Shown here: piece by piece, positions 26,007 to 37,553 of the stretch
Position numbering within the stretch: the stretch's first letter is position 1
Layout of the letters: each line of letters opens with the position of its first letter
Assembly (NCBI GenBank): GCA_030522415.1
Contig: CM060104.1
Span: 13,884,229 to 13,948,228, forward strand
Reading direction: 5' to 3'
Length of the DNA stretch: 64,000 nt
Origin: Channallabes apus
Taxonomy: Eukaryota > Chordata > Actinopteri > Siluriformes > Clariidae
Program-made: the position numbers and the translations under genes
Notes under the pieces: model-generated
Told to the model about the DNA's origin: nothing
What the model saw: the letters and a program-made list of their open reading frames with translations, nothing else
Databases searched by the model: none

Positions 26007-29000
26007 ATGGGAAGATTTAAGAAAGGTGCAAAAACGAGACAAGATTTATGGACTCAATGTGGTGGTAAAGAAATTATCGTTAGGCACTTTCTAAACGAGT
26101 ATAAAAGTTTAGTTCGTTCGAAATGGTGCTCAAAGATTTGGGGATTACTTTCAAAGAAAATCTTTGGAGAAGATACAAAGAGAAATAGACACTGGCTCTG
26201 GGTTGTGTGGAATGAAAACCGTAGAACAGTAAGAGAAAGTGTAGTTGAAGCCCAAGCAAAAAGACAGTCATGCAGGAAGGGAAAGCAGTCACAACTTTTA
26301 AGTGTATCAGCCGCCCAGAATGAAACAGGACAGTCATCTGTCATAGTTCAGTTGGGCCCTAGGTATGAGAATAACCAATGCCTGAATGTAGGAGTTGAAA
26401 CAACAGAGTCAGCCGACTCTGAGTGCACAAAGGCAGTGTTTCCAGTCACAGAGGAACTTTCCTTGTATGGTTATACAGAGGATCAAGAAAACTGCAATGT
26501 ATATTCTTCAAATGCAATGTATAACAGCAAGGCCAATGAGTTTCTAAAGACAGAAAACATGGAACAGGCATTGCATTTTACAGTTACTCAATTAGATACA
26601 GTTGATGTGCATGCTGAAAGTGAAACAGAAAATTCTACAAAGAAGACTGCAGATGGACAATTCCATAAAAATAAAAAAGCAAGTTTTGGTGAATGCTCTG
26701 AAACTGAAACACAAAGTTCCAGCACATCTGAAATTGAAAATCAAGTGTCTCAAAATGAAAGAGGGAAAAACTTAAAAGAGAGAAAAAAAGTAGAGATAAT
26801 AGGTCACCCCCAAACAACTGACATGGAGAATCAAAAAACAAAGTTAAAAAACAAAAATGCTTTACCAAGAAAATTTCAGATTCTAATTGACAGAAATAAA
26901 TGGAAAAACATCAAGCCATTAAAGGGACTAGGAAAGCTTAGGAAGCCATGGACACATGTGATTTACAATGCATTCAGAAAAAAAATCTCATGTTGCCCAC
27001 TTTCATTTAAATATCAACATACAAAAAAAGACCACAGCCAGAAAAAAATGTGTGATTATCTGAGAATTTGGGCTGTTTGCATGTTTAGATCTTGCCGAGC
27101 CAAATATCTATTCAGATTGCAGAGGAAACCTACAACTCTTGGTCCCATCAAAATGACAGTTATCCGCTTTGGGAATATCTGCCATTTGAAAAGTGAAAGA
27201 AGATTCAGACCTGCAAGCAACATAAGGAGAGGCCATATCGCCAGATCAATTTCGCAAGGTGTGAGCAACACTTATTATAAAAAACTGAGTGGCACTCCTC
27301 TTACTGAGATTATGGCTGGAAACATCACTAGATGTTTAACTAAAAATGTTCTTAAAACTATTTCATCTGAGATAAAGAAAAGTGAACGACTACATAGTGA
27401 CATCCTAATGGAAATCCACCTTTCTAAAGAGATCATAAAAGAATGTGACACTTCTTCAATCCATTTTCCTGGATACATTCAGCATTTTCAAGTGGACCCA
27501 TTTAATGTGCATATGTACACGGAAACAGGTTTGGGAATTTTGCTACACTACCTGAGACAAAAGACACCATTCACACTTCACTTGGATGCAACTGGTAGCC
27601 TTGTGTCTAAAATTCCGGGACAAAATAAAAGGGTATTGTACTATTCACTCACACTCCCTGGCAGTGGTTCCAACTCTCCCCCTCTACCTGTGGCTGAAAT
27701 GCTTACAACAGAGCACTCCGTACCACCATTAACTTTCTGGTTAATGCAGCTTATTTGGAAAGTCTCCAAATTTTCAACTTTGAGAGTGAAACAAGTCGAG
27801 ACAGACTTTAGTTGGGCGTTAATGCACAGTGTGTTATTAGCATTCAACAAAGAATCAATCCACACCTATCTTGAAAGGGCATACAAAATCTGCAATAGAC
27901 AGGCCTCCTTGACAGAGATGTCAAATTTTACCGTGTTGCACCTGTGTGCAGCACATGTAATAAAGGCTGTTAAACAAATCATCCACAAGCATGCAAATGA
28001 CAAGGGTCTTAAAGGTTTTGCAACATTTGTGTTTGCCCGACTCTTAAACATGACATCATTAGATGTTGCATTGCATACATTTACTCATTTAAGCATAGTG
28101 TTGACTGCAGAATACTGCACCCAAAGAGTCCAAGACAGCATCGACTTTCTTGAGGATCTCATTGCCAAAATAAGAGTACCTGAGTTATCTGATGAGGACT
28201 CTTGTTTCAATGAAAAACCCACGGATGATGAGGATCCCTGCTATCCAGTCAAGACCATTGTGGGCATGTCACCTTTTTCGAAAGTGTTTAAGTCAGTCTA
28301 TCAGAAATCATTAAGTTTTTCATGTGAAAAGGCTGAGCAAACACTTAAGAAGAATGGCTATCACTGTCCTGGGATTGTAAAGGCCTTGATTCATAACTAC
28401 ATGGGCATATTCCCTTTATGGAGTGGGGTACTTCTTGGAGACTTGAGTAGATATGCTCAGGAAAGTGAGGAACCTAACAAAACGAAGACTAATCATGTAA
28501 CTCGTAGCACAAATTGTCACGTCGAAACATGGTTTGGCATTGTCAAGTCATCCATTCTTCAGGGAAAAACACACTTGAGACCAGGGGTCTTCCTGAGAAA
28601 GATGCATTCATCCTTGGCTGGAAGGTATAGAGAACATATTCTTTATAACCAGCTCCCCCCAAAGCTTTTAATGAAGCCATTGCAATGCAGAAAAAATGAA
28701 GATGCTGACCAAGCTGAGGAAACATGGGCAAAGAAAGAAAAGCAGAGAAACATAGCATCAAAATCAAAGTACTTCACATCTCCTCCAAATGTTCCGAGGC
28801 CCAAATGTAAAAACAAATATGTACAAAAACGTGCAATGGCAGTGGATGCTATTGAAAGTAAAGTAGGGGAATTAAAAGAAGTTCCTGTGCAAACAAAGAA
28901 AATAAGAACAGAAAAAGACAGCGCCATGGCAAAGGACAATGATTCTGAAGACCACAAATCTACGGATGTCTATGAAGCTAAAAGTCCTAGTAATAATGAA

Positions 29001-30643
29001 AAGGTAATAAATTATGTTGAATTACATTGTGTATAATTGTAAAATATGCTAATACAATGATTTTACCACAAAAATTTGTTTTTTAATAGGTTCACGATTT
29101 GTGGAAAATGAAGGATAATGAGCTTGTTGTTGCAATTGTGAAGTCATCGGACAAGAAAATGACTTTCCAGTTGCGTCAAACTGAATTTCTCACTTTGAAG
29201 CCCCACAACTGGCTTGTTGGTGAGGTAATGTGGGAAATCTAATAAACTATATAAAAAAAAACAATAAAACCATTACACTTCTAAAAATACAAATTATTAT
29301 TATTATTATTATTATATTTCAGACTATGGAGATTTATATACAAGCACTACTTAACCAGAAGGACAATGGCAAAAGGCTGTTGCATATAAACCATTACACC
29401 ACTGGAGTAATTTTATATGGTTCACGGGAGCAGATTGCAAGACAAGGGCTGGCTAGGGTAAGTTAATACTGTGTTATGCTTGTGATTTGTTTGTGTTCTT
29501 ACTGTATGTGTTCTCTGTGTAATTCTGTCAAGGGTGTCTTTCTCTTTTGGATTCCTGATGAATCTTGTCCTGAAATCACAAGTTGGTGTGCTGACAACAC
29601 TTTAGAAGCCACCTCTGTGTACTCCACATTTCTGATAAATATAGATTTTGTATTTGTGTAAAATGTCTGTGAAATGTATTTTGATTTATTTGCATATGAG
29701 CTTGTTGTTTTGTCCTTGTTCAGCACCTAAACCTTGCCTGGGGGTGAGCTACTGGAATATACATGCTCATTCAATAAACATTTTTACTTAAATTTTATTA
29801 CATGATTATTATCTTATTTATTACAGGTTAACTTTGACAATTATGATGGAGCAGTAAGCTTTGTGAATACAGGAAATCACTGGAAACTTGTGGTGAGTTT
29901 TAAGAAATTTTAATTACATTTTAAATATAAAAAGATGCATCCTTACTATGATTACCACTGTATTTTTTTTTTACTGAAATCCTGAAAATCCTAAACATAG
30001 AATCAACAGTAGTATATGTTTCACATTTCTATCTGTCTTCTGTTCTATCTCCAGTACCTCAATGCAGTGACTGAGCAAGTTTTTGTCTTGGATCCAGCTT
30101 TACAGTGCAAAGACACGGATTCTACAACAACAATATGCAAATTCCGGTAAACTTTGTGTACTAATTTCAAATTAAACGAGATGCACAAAAGTATGCATAA
30201 AGGATAAAAAAAACCTTTAACTCACAAGGTGTCAACAATTGGGGGAAAAAAACAGCAATTTTAAGTGTACATTGAAGGGTGATTTGCATAATCATCAAAA
30301 CAATAAAGATGTCTATGGTACAATTTGATTACGTATAGAAAGTTTGCATAGCCAAAATATATTTCTGTAATATCTTGGCACTTCTTCACCACAAGCTGAG
30401 CAGTATGTCCTCCATGATATCTGAAAACGCTATCAAAACTAGTTAGGTTATGGTAAGATATATATTTTTTTAAACGCTGTGTAACTTTAAGAATCATTCA
30501 ATCCACTTAGTGACTACTTTAAAATGCGGCTCAATCGTTATGGAAAAGAAGAATGGACAAGCAAAAATTGGAAGCCAGGCTTTATTCAACACTCTACCCA
30601 GCAGGATGCCACCAGCTGTGGAGTTCTTGTAATGCAAGTAAGA

Positions 30644-30726
<83 letters not shown>

Positions 30727-30846
30727 AAGTCAGAAAAAATATATAATATTATTAATATTATATTAATAACATATATTTACACAAAATATTTTCCTTTTCC
30801 TGATATGTGTATGCATTTTTTGGCTGACTCTGTGCATATACTGTAT

Positions 30847-30935
<89 letters not shown>

Positions 30936-32533
30936 CCAGCCAAAAAAAATTATTTGAGCCTAAGTGAGGATGTTACCTAAAGATGTTACTCTGTCTCAGA
31001 ATGGTCAAATCATTGGCCTGCTTTAAGATAAGAAAACAATTTAACGCTTAGTAAAGTCAACAACAACAAACGAAAAATTAACTCCTGGATATGTTTAATA
31101 GTGAAGGTAAGAGCATTTCCATCCACACAATATGAAGAAAGGGATTAGATAAAACAGCCATGTAACCATTATAAAACCACTTATCAGTGAGACAAATTAA
31201 AAATAAGGTTTTAATTTGCAATGGAGTATAAATAATGGACTGTTGCACATTGGAAAAAAAGGTCATGTGGTCTGATGAGTCCATATTAACATTTTCCCAG
31301 AGTAAAGGGTGCATCAGAGTTATGATGCCCCTACCATATCCTGCCTAATGTGTACCGTACAACCTGTAGGGAGCAGTATTATGATCTGGGGTTCCTTCTG
31401 TTGGCTAGGTCTAGGTTTAGCAATGTTATGTACTCAAAATGTGGTCAGCTGAAAACCTGAATATACTGAATAATAAGGTTTATCACATCAGTGGACTTTT
31501 CATTTCCTGATGGCACAGGCATATTCCAAGATGTGAAACAGTGGGTCAGGCAGAAGGAGGCATAATTTTCACACATTGATTTGGCTACCATAGAGTGTCT
31601 ACCCTTTTGAGAATGTTTGGGATGTGCAAATAAAATAAAATAAATGTGCATAAACTTATTGCAACAATGCCATGGCTGCAATTAAAGCCAAAGGCAGTCT
31701 AATGATTTGAAGTGAACAACCTTTTTTTTTTTTTTTGGTCGGGCACTCAAAGTATATAAGCAGTATAGGTGTGTGTGTATGTACAAAATAATAGTCTGAA
31801 TGAATATACAGTTATAAAACAAAATAAAAAAATATACTTTGTTCCTTCTATATTTTACCAGATGGCTTCAGTTTTGATTTCAAGCTTTCCAGAAATTCCA
31901 GAAAGAATTATAGTCAAAACTACTCAGTCAGCAATTTCAAACTTACGGGAAGAAATGGCAGCATATATTTTGGAATCATCAGGTAAGAATTATAAATGAA
32001 ATGTTTAAATCTATCTATATATATCTATATATATCTATATCTATATATATATATCTATATATATATGTATCTATATATATCTATATATATATTTTTTTTT
32101 ATTTTTTTATTTTTTTATTTATTTTTTTTTATTTTACAAATTTCTACAATGAAGGAAAGTTTGTATGTAGCATGACCAAAAAATAGATTATAGAAAAAAT
32201 AGATAAAAAATAGATTTTTATTAATCATTTTTAATTTTCTAATATTATGTAGAATCACTCGATGAGCTCTGCCGACTTTGTGCACTGGAGAATTGTCCAA
32301 AAGGCAGTGTGAAGATTGACTGGGTGATTATCTTATCGTTATTTTTAAAAAAATTACTGATGAAACATGGTGCTTAAATTTCATTTCCAATGTTTGACAC
32401 ATAACCTTTTACATTTTTTTAGATTGAGTGTTGCAGATGCAAGCACTGGTATCATGTAAAATGTTTGGACATGACCAGTGAGACTTTTGAGAAAATAAAA
32501 AACACCAAATGGAACTGCACTTTTTGCATTTAA
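26007..32533 (+). CDS. MULE/NOF-like transposase fused to Ulp1-type protease and PHD finger
   Basis: Nine coding exons: 26007-29003, 29090-29224, 29323-29457, 29827-29892, 30055-30146, 30511-30637, 31862-31982, 32253-32323, 32423-32533. All phases agree, giving 1284 residues. The transposase core has D527 (LHLDATGSLV), D600 (VETDFSWALM), the C647xxH650 motif (LHLCAAHVIK) and E840 (CHVETWFGIVK), the DD..CxxH..E plan of Mutator-like transposases. Residues 1000-1184 form a C48/Ulp1 protease: H1107 (NHWKLV), D1124 (VFVLDP), Q1172 and C1178 (TQQDATSCG). The His-Asp spacing of 17 equals that of yeast Ulp1. The C-terminus is a C4HC3 PHD finger: C1231, C1234, C1251, C1254, H1259, C1262, C1280, C1283. 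Expected roles are excision and insertion, cleavage of SUMO or similar tags, and chromatin reading; these are inferred. The GTGATT donor at 32324 is weak. AATAAA is at 32612-32617. Confidence 0.85.
30656..30724. repeat. (TA)n microsatellite in a transposase intron
   Basis: TA run inside the intron between exons 6 and 7 of the element gene. Confidence 0.9.
30847..30930. repeat. (CA)n microsatellite
   Basis: An uninterrupted CA run next to the left end of a Tc1-like insertion. Confidence 0.9.
30931..31747 (+). mobile_element. Decayed Tc1-like element inside a transposase intron
   Basis: The ends ACTGCCCAGCCAAAAAAAA and TTTTTGGTCGGGCACT are inverted. Inside, remnants of transposase are readable (VMWSDES near 31260, then many stops). 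It lies between exons 6 and 7, so it arrived after the big element had its gene and did not break coding sequence. Confidence 0.75.
32010..32090. repeat. (TATC)n / TA-rich simple repeat
   Basis: TATC and TA units followed by T-rich runs, in the intron between exons 7 and 8 of the element gene. Confidence 0.8.
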
Positions 32534-32611
32534 ATTATTACTTTGTGACATCACTGTAAATCATCACTGTAAATTGTACATAGTAAATATTTTTGAAAAA
32601 GGAAAAATTTT

Positions 32612-32617
32612 AATAAA
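32612..32617 (+). terminator. polyadenylation signal of the element gene
   Basis: AATAAA 79 bases after the TAA stop of the fused transposase. Confidence 0.6.
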
Positions 32618-32944
32618 ACAGTGTTTGTAATCTAACTTGTTGAATTTGGTTTTGTGTGTTAGTCCTGTGATCAAAAGGTATATAAATAGTCAAAAAATTT
32701 ATACACACTTCAGGAAAAGAAAAATAGTATGATGTATATTTTTTATTATAATAATAGTTTCAGATTATTATTATTATAACATTATCAAATATACTGTATA
32801 CATTTCTAACATATACTGTAGCAATACATTTAGATTGAAAAAATATTATACATGTTTGTTTGTCTTCTCCTGAAGTGTGTATACAATTTTTTGTCACAGA
32901 CACACACATTAATACATACTGTACATTCGAACATAGACATATAT

Positions 32945-33112
32945 CTATCAGAATCAGAAAGAGATTTATTGCCAAGTATGCTTGCATGTACAAGGAATCT
33001 GTTTTAGTGACAGAGCTTCCAGAACAGAACAAATGAGAAGACAAAACAGCATTACACAAATAAATAAATGAATTAATAAATAAATGAATTAATAAATAAA
33101 TGAATGAAGAAA
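32945..33112. repeat. Dispersed fish repeat tail
   Basis: The motif ATCAGAAAGAGATTTATTGC with CAAGGAATCTGTTTTAG is a recurrent fish repeat end, followed by an AAATAAATGAATT simple stretch. Family not assigned. Confidence 0.5.
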
Positions 33113-33272
33113 AAGGATGACATCAAATGGAGTAGGGTGTGAGATACTTTTACATATAAAAGTTACATAAATATCTGTGGTATTGTACAGTATATTACAC
33201 AGTGGTATTGAATATCCATATTTTTGTACTAATCTATAATTGTTGTACTTTGTTGCAATAATAAACAGAAAA

Positions 33273-33505
33273 AAGGGCATTGGTGGCTCAGTGGTAGGTT
33301 TCTGACCTACCATGCCGAAAGGCTGTTTTCAATAGCCAATGCCGAGAAAAAAGCCTAACCCCAGAAATACAGTGCCGGGTTCAAGCCAAGACGAACAGCG
33401 AGGGACAAGGAATACACTGTAAAACATGTGCCAATTTGTTGTGTGGATAGGAGGGTCCACTGTGGTGACCCCTCAATGGGAGGAGCAAAAAGACAAAAAA
33501 AAAGG
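33273..33505 (+). repeat. tRNA-derived SINE inside the large element
   Basis: The A box TGGCTCAGTGGTAGGTT and the B box GGGTTCAAGCC are separated by a longer than usual insert, and the copy ends in an A-rich tail. It abuts the right tandem array. Confidence 0.6.
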
Positions 33506-35150
33506 CTAGTCCAGTTGGTTTTACCTGTGTAACCCACTTAACGAAAAAGCTATTGAAAATTCATAATTTTTTTATTAAAAATTATTTAAAAATTTATCAA
33601 ACTGAATATTGCAAAGGCAATGGTTGTAGTTATTAGTTATGATGGAGTGGATTATAGTCCAGTTGGTTTTACATGTGTAACCCACTTAACGAAAAAGCTA
33701 TTGAAAATTCATAATTTTTTTATTAAAAATTATTAAAAAATTTATCAAACTGAATATTGCAAAGGGACTGGTTGTAGTTATTAGTTATGATGGAGTGGAT
33801 TATAGTCCAGTTGGTTTTACATGTGTAACCCACTTAACGAAAAAGCTATTGAAAATTCATAATATTTTAATAAAAAAATAATTAAAAAATGATCAAACTG
33901 AATATTGCAAAGGGAATGGTTGTAGTTATTAGCTATGATGGAGTGGATTATAGTCCAGTTGGTTTTACATGTGTAACCCACTTAACAAAAAAGCTATTGA
34001 AAATTAATAATTATTTTTATTAAAAATTAATAAAAAAATTTATCAAACTGAATATTGCAAAGGCAATGGTTGTAGTTATTAGCTATGATGGAGTGGATTA
34101 TAGTCCAGTTGGTTTTACATGTGTAACCCACTTAACAAAAAAGCTATTGAAAATGAATAATTTTTTAATAAAAACTTAATAAAAAAATTATCAAACTGAA
34201 TATTGCAAAGGGAATGGTTGTAGTTATTAGCTATGATGGAGTGGATTATAGTCCAGTTGGATTTACATGTGTAACCCACTTAACAAAAAAGCTATTGAAA
34301 ATTAATATATATTTTTTTTAAATTAATAAAAAAATTATCAAACTGAATATTGCAAAGGCAATGGTTGTAGTTATTAGCTATGATGGAGTGGATTATAGTC
34401 CAGTTGGTTTTACATGTGTAACCCACTTAACAAAAAAGCTATTGAAAATGTATAATTTTTTAAATAAAAAATTAATAAAAAAATTATCAAACTGAATATT
34501 GCAAAGGGAATGGTTGTAGTTATTAGCTATGATGGAGTGGATTATAGTCCAGTTGGTTTTACCTGCATCACCCACTTAATGAAAAAGCTATTGAAAATTA
34601 ATAATTTTTTTATTAAAAATTAATAAAAAAAAATATCAAACTGAATATTGCAAAGGCAATGGTTGTAGTTATTAGCTATGATGGAGTGGATTATAGTCCA
34701 GTTGGATTTACATGTGTAACCCACTTAACAAAAAAGCTATTGAAAATTAATAATTTTTTAATAAAAAATTAATAAAAAAATTTATCAAACTGAATATTGC
34801 AAAGGCAATGGTTGTAGTTATTAGCTATGATGGAGTGGATTATAGTCCAGTTGGTTTTACCTGCATCACCCACTTAATGAAAAAGCTATTGAAAATTAAT
34901 AATTTTTTAATTAAAAATTAATAAAAAAATTATCAAACTGAATATTGCAAAGGCAATGGTTGTAGTTATTAGCTATGATGGAGTGGATTATAGTCCAGTT
35001 GGATTTACATGTGTAACCCACTTAACAAAAAAGCTATTGAAAATTTATATATTTTTTAATTAAAAATTAATAAAAAAATTATCAAACTGAATATTGCAAA
35101 GGCAATGGATGTAGTTATTAGCTATGATGGAGTGGATTATAGTACAGTCA
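33506..35150 (-). repeat. Right subterminal array of 148-bp tandem repeats
   Basis: About 11 units of the left array in inverted orientation (phrase GGAGTGGATTATAGTCCAGT). The arrays differ by about two units and in the order of variants, so they have drifted or exchanged units since the element formed. Confidence 0.95.
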
Positions 35151-35418
35151 TAAAAACAGCCCGACTCTGAGTGAACAACTTATCTGTTTTATTGGCACAA
35201 GAATTGTCTGTGTAATAATTTATTTCATAATGTACATTAAAATAATTATTAATGAATTCAACAAACAAATAAATATACAAATAAGCCATACTGTAGCCTA
35301 ACAGTGTAATATGTTTGATGTCCTGTGAGGTATTCCTCAGTAATCGTGTATATTCTTCAGTAAACAAACGTTTGGGTCTTGGCCATGCACTTTTTAGACG
35401 GTCCCTTAGTAGCTCCAT
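35137..35418 (-). CDS. 93-codon frame in the right arm, function unknown
   Basis: Inverted duplicate of 22724-23005, with one residue changed (RPKRLF for RPQRLF). It is transcribed away from the element end toward the array, as in the left arm. Convergent transcription from the arms could give hairpin or antisense RNA. No known family was recognised. Confidence 0.35.
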   Translation of the reverse strand: MELLRDRLKSAWPRPKRLFTEEYTRLLRNTSQDIKHITLLGYSMAYLYIYLFVEFINNYFNVHYEINYYTDNSCANKTDKLFTQSRAVFMTVL

Positions 35419-35638
35419 TGCTATAAAGCGGCGATAAGCAGCGTTTCTGAAAGATTTAGCTCAAGCAGGCTGTAACAGGAGAAGATCTAAAAATATTTTT
35501 ATTTGTACTAGTTTCTCTGTCTACTCCAGAGTAAGAAAATATACGATTTGTTTTTTTTTTTCCATAATTATTGATAAACAGATGAGTTAATCTTGAATGT
35601 GTGGCGAATGTCCAATATAAAACCAACTTCACCCCGGT

Positions 35639-36011
35639 ATCCTGACGTTGGGAGATAATGACCAGCGCGGCTCTCAGTAATGTTGTAATGTTGCTATGAA
35701 ATAGCGAGGCCTACCTGAAAAGTCATAGACAGTGTTTGTATGTTAAAATGAGACCAGGGCTGGATAGTTTTGTTCTGCAGAAAATATATCTTAAGTCACA
35801 GAGAGATCCTGCTCTGTAGAAGCTGCCTCAGCCGATTTGTGCTATTACTCCATTCTGCCCTTATCAGTAGTAATGATGTCACTGTTGATTATCTGTTCTT
35901 GTGCTTTTGAAAAATAAACGTTTTTTCTAAGAACATTTACTGTAATAGGATGTTGTTTATTGGATATATGTATGGTTTTTTGTAATAGACCAGTATATCA
36001 AAGTAATTTAA
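35639..36011 (+). mobile_element. Right part of the interrupted CACTCTAA element
   Basis: Begins with the second ATCCTGACG copy and continues the sequence found at 49069-49413. It stops at TAATTTAACT near 36011. The last 0.3 kb and the right terminus seen at 49741 are missing and are replaced by hAT-type DNA. Confidence 0.85.
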
Positions 36012-36035
36012 CTGGGGGTAGCGTGGCGCTGAGCG

Positions 36036-36059
36036 GGGGGGGGGGGGGGGGGGGGGGGG
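36036..36059. repeat. G homopolymer
   Basis: A run of about 24 G, likely polymorphic or affected by sequencing error. Confidence 0.85.
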
Positions 36060-36298
36060 TTTGGGGGAAGCAATTGAGTATAGAACCGCTAAATAATACA
36101 GTAATTAAAAATAAATAAATTTTTAAATAATTCCATTTTGCGGGAGTCCCGCGATTAATGTTATTCTCCCGCATCCCGCACATACATGAGGACCTTCCCG
36201 CCCGCACCCGCATTCACCCATCAAATTTTGTCCCGCGCCGCACTCCGTGCGCTGGGTCCCGCGGTACTCCCGCGGGAGTGCAGGTCTCTATTGTATGG

Positions 36299-37300
36299 GT
36301 CACATCATGGCTGTATATAGGCATAATAGTGTAAGTCTGTGTCCCCATTTTGACAGTACATTAGATCACTATTAAGATGCAATTATTACCTTGATATAGA
36401 ACTGAAAAGTTTAATTAAGTCTTGAACTTGATTCTATCTTGGCTAAAAAGTGATCCAGTTCAGTTGAATAATCCCAGTGTGTTAGTTTCCAACGAGATCC
36501 ACTGCAACCTCACCAGAATAAACAGATTATGAAAAAATGAACCTATGAAATAATAATAAAAAAATTAATGAACTTTATTCACAATCAAATGTTTAATTAT
36601 CCACTTCTTTATTCAGGGTGACAAACTCAAACTAGCATGATATTACAAAATAGATAAATTTCAGAGTTTACTTCCTGTTTCAGTGGCATAGTTGCTTTAT
36701 ACACCGACACACTGACTTAGGGATAGGTTACGGATAGGGTTTTGCCTTGCACCTCCAGGGTCTGGATTTGATTCCCGCCTTGGGTCTGTGTGCATGGAGT
36801 TTGCATGTTCTGCCCATGCTTGGTGGGTTTCCCATATTTCCCTATCATGTGTATGTGTTCTGGGTGTTCACCCAATAGTGCCCAGTGTCATCTGGCGTAG
36901 GTTCCAGGCTCTCCACAACCCCCCAACATATACAATTTCCCTTTGGGATTAATAAGGTTATCTATCTATCCGTGTATACAGGATAAAGTAGACGGTGAGT
37001 GAGTGAGTATTTGCGTAGATGTATATTGTAATATACTGGGTTTGTGAACAGTAATCAGAATAAATACGAATAAACTGGCAGAAACCATATCTAACTGTTA
37101 ACGAATATATATAAAGAACAAATATAAAGTATAAACCATTAAACAATAATCCAATTCAATGAAAATTTAAGCAATGTATTAGCAAAGACCAATAGCATTG
37201 AACAGTGTTGAAAAAGAACAGAAAGACATGGTAGTGAGGTGCCTCATCTGAATCAGTTAATCGAGGTGTAGGATAAGGAGAAGCAGCAAAAACATCAAAG
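36299..37300. other. No gene; SINE remnant at 36745-36962
   Basis: Unique AT-rich DNA encloses a degenerate SINE (CACCTCCAGGGTCTGGATTT, GTGTGCATGGAGTTTGCATG) followed by a GGGATTAATAAGGTTATC tail with TATC units. Confidence 0.55.
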
Positions 37301-37329
37301 CGCTTCCAAGTCCCTTAAACTCCACCCCT

Positions 37330-37553
37330 TCATTACACTTCACCAATGAGGGTCTCTGAATCACGTGATACCTGTCCGATTTGTCTGTGTTGTGTGACTG
37401 GGCTGAGGTCAGCACATTGGCGTGTTTGGCAAACTAGTGTCAGGTTAATCTGTTGTTGTTTCTCCGGCATTGGTTTATAATTATACAACGTTATACCCAA
37501 AACACTCTGAATAAATCGGATCACATTTTGCAGGCACACCATATGGTAAGTTT
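37330..37553 (+). promoter_or_regulatory. Promoter-like region with possible first exon
   Basis: A GC-balanced island in AT-rich DNA has a CACGTG E-box (about 37363) and CCAAT (about 37342). It ends in a strong donor-like sequence after an ATG (CATATG then GTAAGTTTCG at 37542-37551). No second exon could be found in the window. The coding potential of the ATG is untestable here. Confidence 0.3.

Larger units (their letters stand above)
22503..35638 (+). mobile_element. 13.1-kb Foldback/MULE-like DNA transposon with Ulp1 protease and PHD finger
   Basis: The termini ACCGGGGTGAAGTTGG and its inverse are identical for about 35 bases, and inverted similarity extends over the whole 2.1-2.3 kb arms. 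Perfect 9-bp target duplications flank it. Each arm has a unique outer part with a 93-codon frame and an inner array of 148-bp repeats. One nine-exon gene lies between. Long inverted arms with internal tandem repeats, 9-bp duplications and a DDE transposase with a CxxH motif match the Drosophila Foldback/NOF type in the Mutator-like superfamily. Introns and flanks have gained a Tc1-like element, a SINE and microsatellites. Confidence 0.92.
33506..35638 (-). repeat. Right inverted arm of the large element
   Basis: Inverse of the left arm, ending CACCCCGGT before the 9-bp duplication. The outer part carries the second copy of the 93-codon frame. Confidence 0.9.
21139..36290. mobile_element. hAT-like termini flanking a 15-kb nest of elements
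   Basis: The left end TAGAGACCTGC and the right end GCAGGTCTCTA are inverted repeats flanked by 8-bp copies TTGAATGG and TTGTATGG (7 of 8 match), the duplication size of hAT elements. Only about 75 bases on the left and 280 on the right, rich in CCCGC, belong to it. The interior is other elements. No hAT transposase is seen, so it is non-autonomous. Confidence 0.65.

Noticed and set aside
30494..30957. Frames with long alternating Ile-Tyr or Thr-His runs
   Set aside because: They are translations of TA and CA microsatellites.
26007..32533. Interpretation as a Maverick/Polinton or viral gene cluster, since Ulp1-like proteases occur there
   Set aside because: No DNA polymerase B, integrase, ATPase or capsid gene is present. 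The 9-bp duplications, DD..CxxH..E motifs and Foldback arms fit a Mutator-like element.
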